Assembly (NCBI RefSeq): GCF_001921215.1
Contig: NZ_MSIF01000034.1
Span: 1-64,000 of the forward strand
Direction of reading: 5' to 3'
Length of the DNA stretch: 64,000 nt
DNA from: Actinophytocola xinjiangensis
Lineage (GTDB): Bacteria > Actinomycetota > Actinomycetes > Mycobacteriales > Pseudonocardiaceae
Shown: piece by piece, positions 63,661-64,000 of the stretch
How the letters are laid out: the number at the start of each line of letters is the position of its first letter
Numbering within the stretch: the first letter of the stretch is position 1
Program-made: the position numbers and the translations under genes
Notes under the pieces: generated by a model
The model's database searches: none
Told to the model about the DNA's origin: nothing
Seen by the model: only the letters and a program-made list of their open reading frames with translations

Positions 63661-63696
63661 GCGGCGTCGCCTGACCGGCACGTCGGGCGACGCCGC
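63661..63696 (+). terminator. Terminator after xylA
   Basis: GCGGCGTCGCC and GGCGACGCCGC form a perfect 11-bp stem with a 14-nt loop, 10 nt after the xylA stop. Confidence 0.85.
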
Positions 63697-63761
63697 GTCA
63701 CGGAAAGGAGTTCGTCCCTTACGCGGTTCCCATTTCGGTGAGAACGAGGAGAAAAGTACCA

Positions 63762-64000
63762 GTGTTAGGGATCAGCCCGAGTAAGCCTTCGTCAAAACCA
63801 CGTTTCCTGTCCCGGGTCGCCACCGTCGGCCTGGCCATGACCACCGCACTGGGTGTCACCGCGATGCCGGCCAGTGCCCAGGAGGACCCGAAGGTCCTGG
63901 TCTTCTCCAAGACCGCGGGTTTCCGCCACGACTCCATCCCGACCGGGATCGCCGCCATCCAGGCACTGGGCGCCGACAACGGCTTCGCCGTGGACGCCAC
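63762..64000 (+). CDS. Secreted ThuA-domain protein, N-terminal part
   Basis: The gene runs off the window end after 79 codons. A signal peptide (about 1-39, ending MPASA) is followed by [20 protein letters not shown], the opening of the ThuA-like (trehalose utilisation) glutamine-amidotransferase-like domain. Secreted ThuA proteins of actinobacteria are often multidomain with carbohydrate-binding or PQQ/sorbosone-type modules. GTG 63762 is chosen because it begins the signal peptide; AGGA lies about 11 nt upstream. The second codon is TTA. Function beyond the domain not visible. Confidence 0.8.
   Translation, partial: MLGISPSKPSSKPRFLSRVATVGLAMTTALGVTAMPASAQEDPKVLVFSKTAGFRHDSIPTGIAAIQALGADNGFAVDA

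Overview
The window is very GC-rich, with GC-loaded third codon positions, many GTG starts and long 4-bp-overlap operons. Together with an SsgB-type sporulation/cell-division regulator, a conservon (cvnABCD), a DUF574 methyltransferase, DUF1918, DUF3017, a mycobacterial-type SOS mutasome and a complete mce operon, this points to a filamentous actinobacterium. I infer Pseudonocardiales (Saccharothrix/Actinokineospora/Lentzea-like), because the order sucD - DUF5336 - PerM-like - purN - purH matches what I recall of the mycobacterial chromosome while the SsgB and DUF574 genes are not mycobacterial. No rRNA, tRNA, transposase, integrase or CRISPR array was seen, so the window reads as chromosomal backbone with accessory insertions.

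Region 1 (1-4818) holds the end of sucD, a DUF5336 membrane protein, a PerM-like (DUF6350) membrane protein with a repetitive acidic tail, and purine genes in which PurN and PurH form one uninterrupted reading frame. Region 2 (5023-15309) is a complete lipid-import mce operon: MceG ATPase, two YrbE permeases, MceA-MceF and two Mce-associated membrane proteins, nearly all joined by ATGA overlaps. Region 3 (15546-20082) is an all-secreted cluster: three paralogous four-cysteine proteins around a DUF6801-like protein and another secreted protein, with one hairpin terminator present as two identical copies. Region 4 (20209-27413) has a PucR-type regulator divergent from an SOS mutasome (imuA'-imuB-dnaE2), with two perfect LexA boxes and an unrecognised 39-residue Cys4 microprotein fused by TGATG overlaps between imuB and dnaE2.

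Region 5 (27478-36601) has a universal stress protein, a pentapeptide-repeat protein, a 998-residue TNT-type (NAD glycohydrolase) toxin-like protein with no evident immunity gene beside it, a YdcZ-type DMT transporter, folD with DUF3017, mdh, SsgB, DUF1918 and a spermidine-synthase-like protein. Region 6 (36798-54112) holds a DUF574 methyltransferase, conservon cvnABCD, a HhH-GPD DNA-repair protein, a GNAT acetyltransferase, a serine hydrolase, icd, an SH3 protein, a MetE-C-like enzyme behind paired GTGATCAC sites, a CMD/AhpD-like protein, an MBL hydrolase, an HD hydrolase, trpS, a YihY protein, a D-Ala-D-Ala carboxypeptidase and a YegP/DUF1508 protein.

Region 7 (54252-64000) is a sugar locus: a ROK regulator, a 694-bp gene-free stretch rich in palindromes, then a second ROK regulator leading an operon of a two-domain sugar ABC ATPase, permease, Tat-lipoprotein binding protein, Gfo/Idh/MocA oxidoreductase, a possible 43-residue microprotein and xylA. 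The window ends inside a secreted ThuA-domain gene. The most promising unexplained items are the Cys4 microprotein in the mutasome, the secreted four-cysteine paralog cluster beside mce, the TNT protein, the PurN-PurH continuity, and the structured non-coding block at 55568-55718.
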